64,000 nt of DNA, taken from positions 2,422,501 to 2,486,500 of the forward strand of contig NZ_CP146606.1 in assembly GCF_032842945.2 (NCBI RefSeq), read 5' to 3'. This stretch comes from Roseovarius sp. W115 (GTDB lineage: Bacteria > Pseudomonadota > Alphaproteobacteria > Rhodobacterales > Rhodobacteraceae). The notes under the pieces are model-generated. The model was not told the DNA's origin. It worked only from the letters and a program-made list of their open reading frames with translations, and did not search any database. A program made the translations under genes and the position numbers. Each line of letters begins with the position of its first letter. Positions within the stretch are counted from its first letter, which is position 1. Of this stretch, positions 63,981 to 64,000 are shown one piece after another.

Positions 63981-64000
63981 ATGGACAAGACCAAGTTTGC
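63981..64000 (+). CDS. Possible start of a rightward gene at the window edge
   Basis: ATG 63981 has GAAGG six bases upstream and opens MDKTKF before the sequence ends. It would be divergent from the distal MerR gene. Too short to confirm. Confidence 0.25.

Overview
The window reads as chromosomal DNA of a marine alphaproteobacterium of the Rhodobacterales (Roseobacter group). This rests on the content: a Flp/Tad pilus locus in cpa order, a gcrA cell-cycle regulator, the coxB-ctaB-small ORF-ctaG-coxC order followed by SURF1-thrC-M16 peptidase, a stand-alone Hint protein, and a beta-oxidation operon behind two MerR regulators. No rRNA, tRNA or CRISPR array was found.

Layout. 1-634 is the start of a DEXH helicase running off the left edge. 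0.7-13.1 kb is one leftward Tad block: two Flp pilins, cpaB, cpaC, an OmpA-like lipoprotein, cpaE, tadA, tadB, tadC, two TPR lipoproteins, prepilin peptidase cpaA and an AAA ATPase. 13.4-21.3 kb holds a lytic transglycosylase, topA, dprA, an ester cyclase with a divergent LysR regulator, and tldD. 21.5-29.8 kb is the rightward cytochrome c oxidase assembly group (a perfect FNR-type box precedes coxB), then a DUF4272 protein, SURF1, thrC, an M16 peptidase and a GNAT acetyltransferase in overlapping frames. 29.9-37.7 kb carries single genes: EEP nuclease, metallo-hydrolase, EamA permease, gcrA, ABC-2 permease, small secreted proteins, DoxX-like protein, lepA.

37.8-42.9 kb is accessory. A DUF4062 gene is split by an IS3-family element. 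A RAYT (REP-associated tyrosine transposase) gene sits among three REP doublets, one of them inside its own reading frame. After that come a small secreted protein and about 1.1 kb without a convincing gene. That gap holds a terminator, DnaA-box-like motifs and roughly 575 nt of dense hairpins with UUCG and GCAA loops, all readable on the + strand; it looks like a large structured RNA that I cannot assign to a known family.

42.9-54.9 kb returns to core genes: a small membrane protein, an esterase, glyA, NAD kinase, maeB, upp, an acyl-CoA synthetase, a sulfotransferase and a Hint protein. 55.0-63.9 kb is a leftward fatty-acid degradation operon (two acyl-CoA dehydrogenases, GST, thiolase, cupin, FadJ) headed by two MerR genes, with an ACGTAA-repeat operator candidate.

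Three normally intact genes (tadB, tadA, topA) are each broken by one indel. tadA and topA both lack one C in a six-C run. TopA is normally essential, so sequencing error is the likeliest cause, but the shared context deserves a check.
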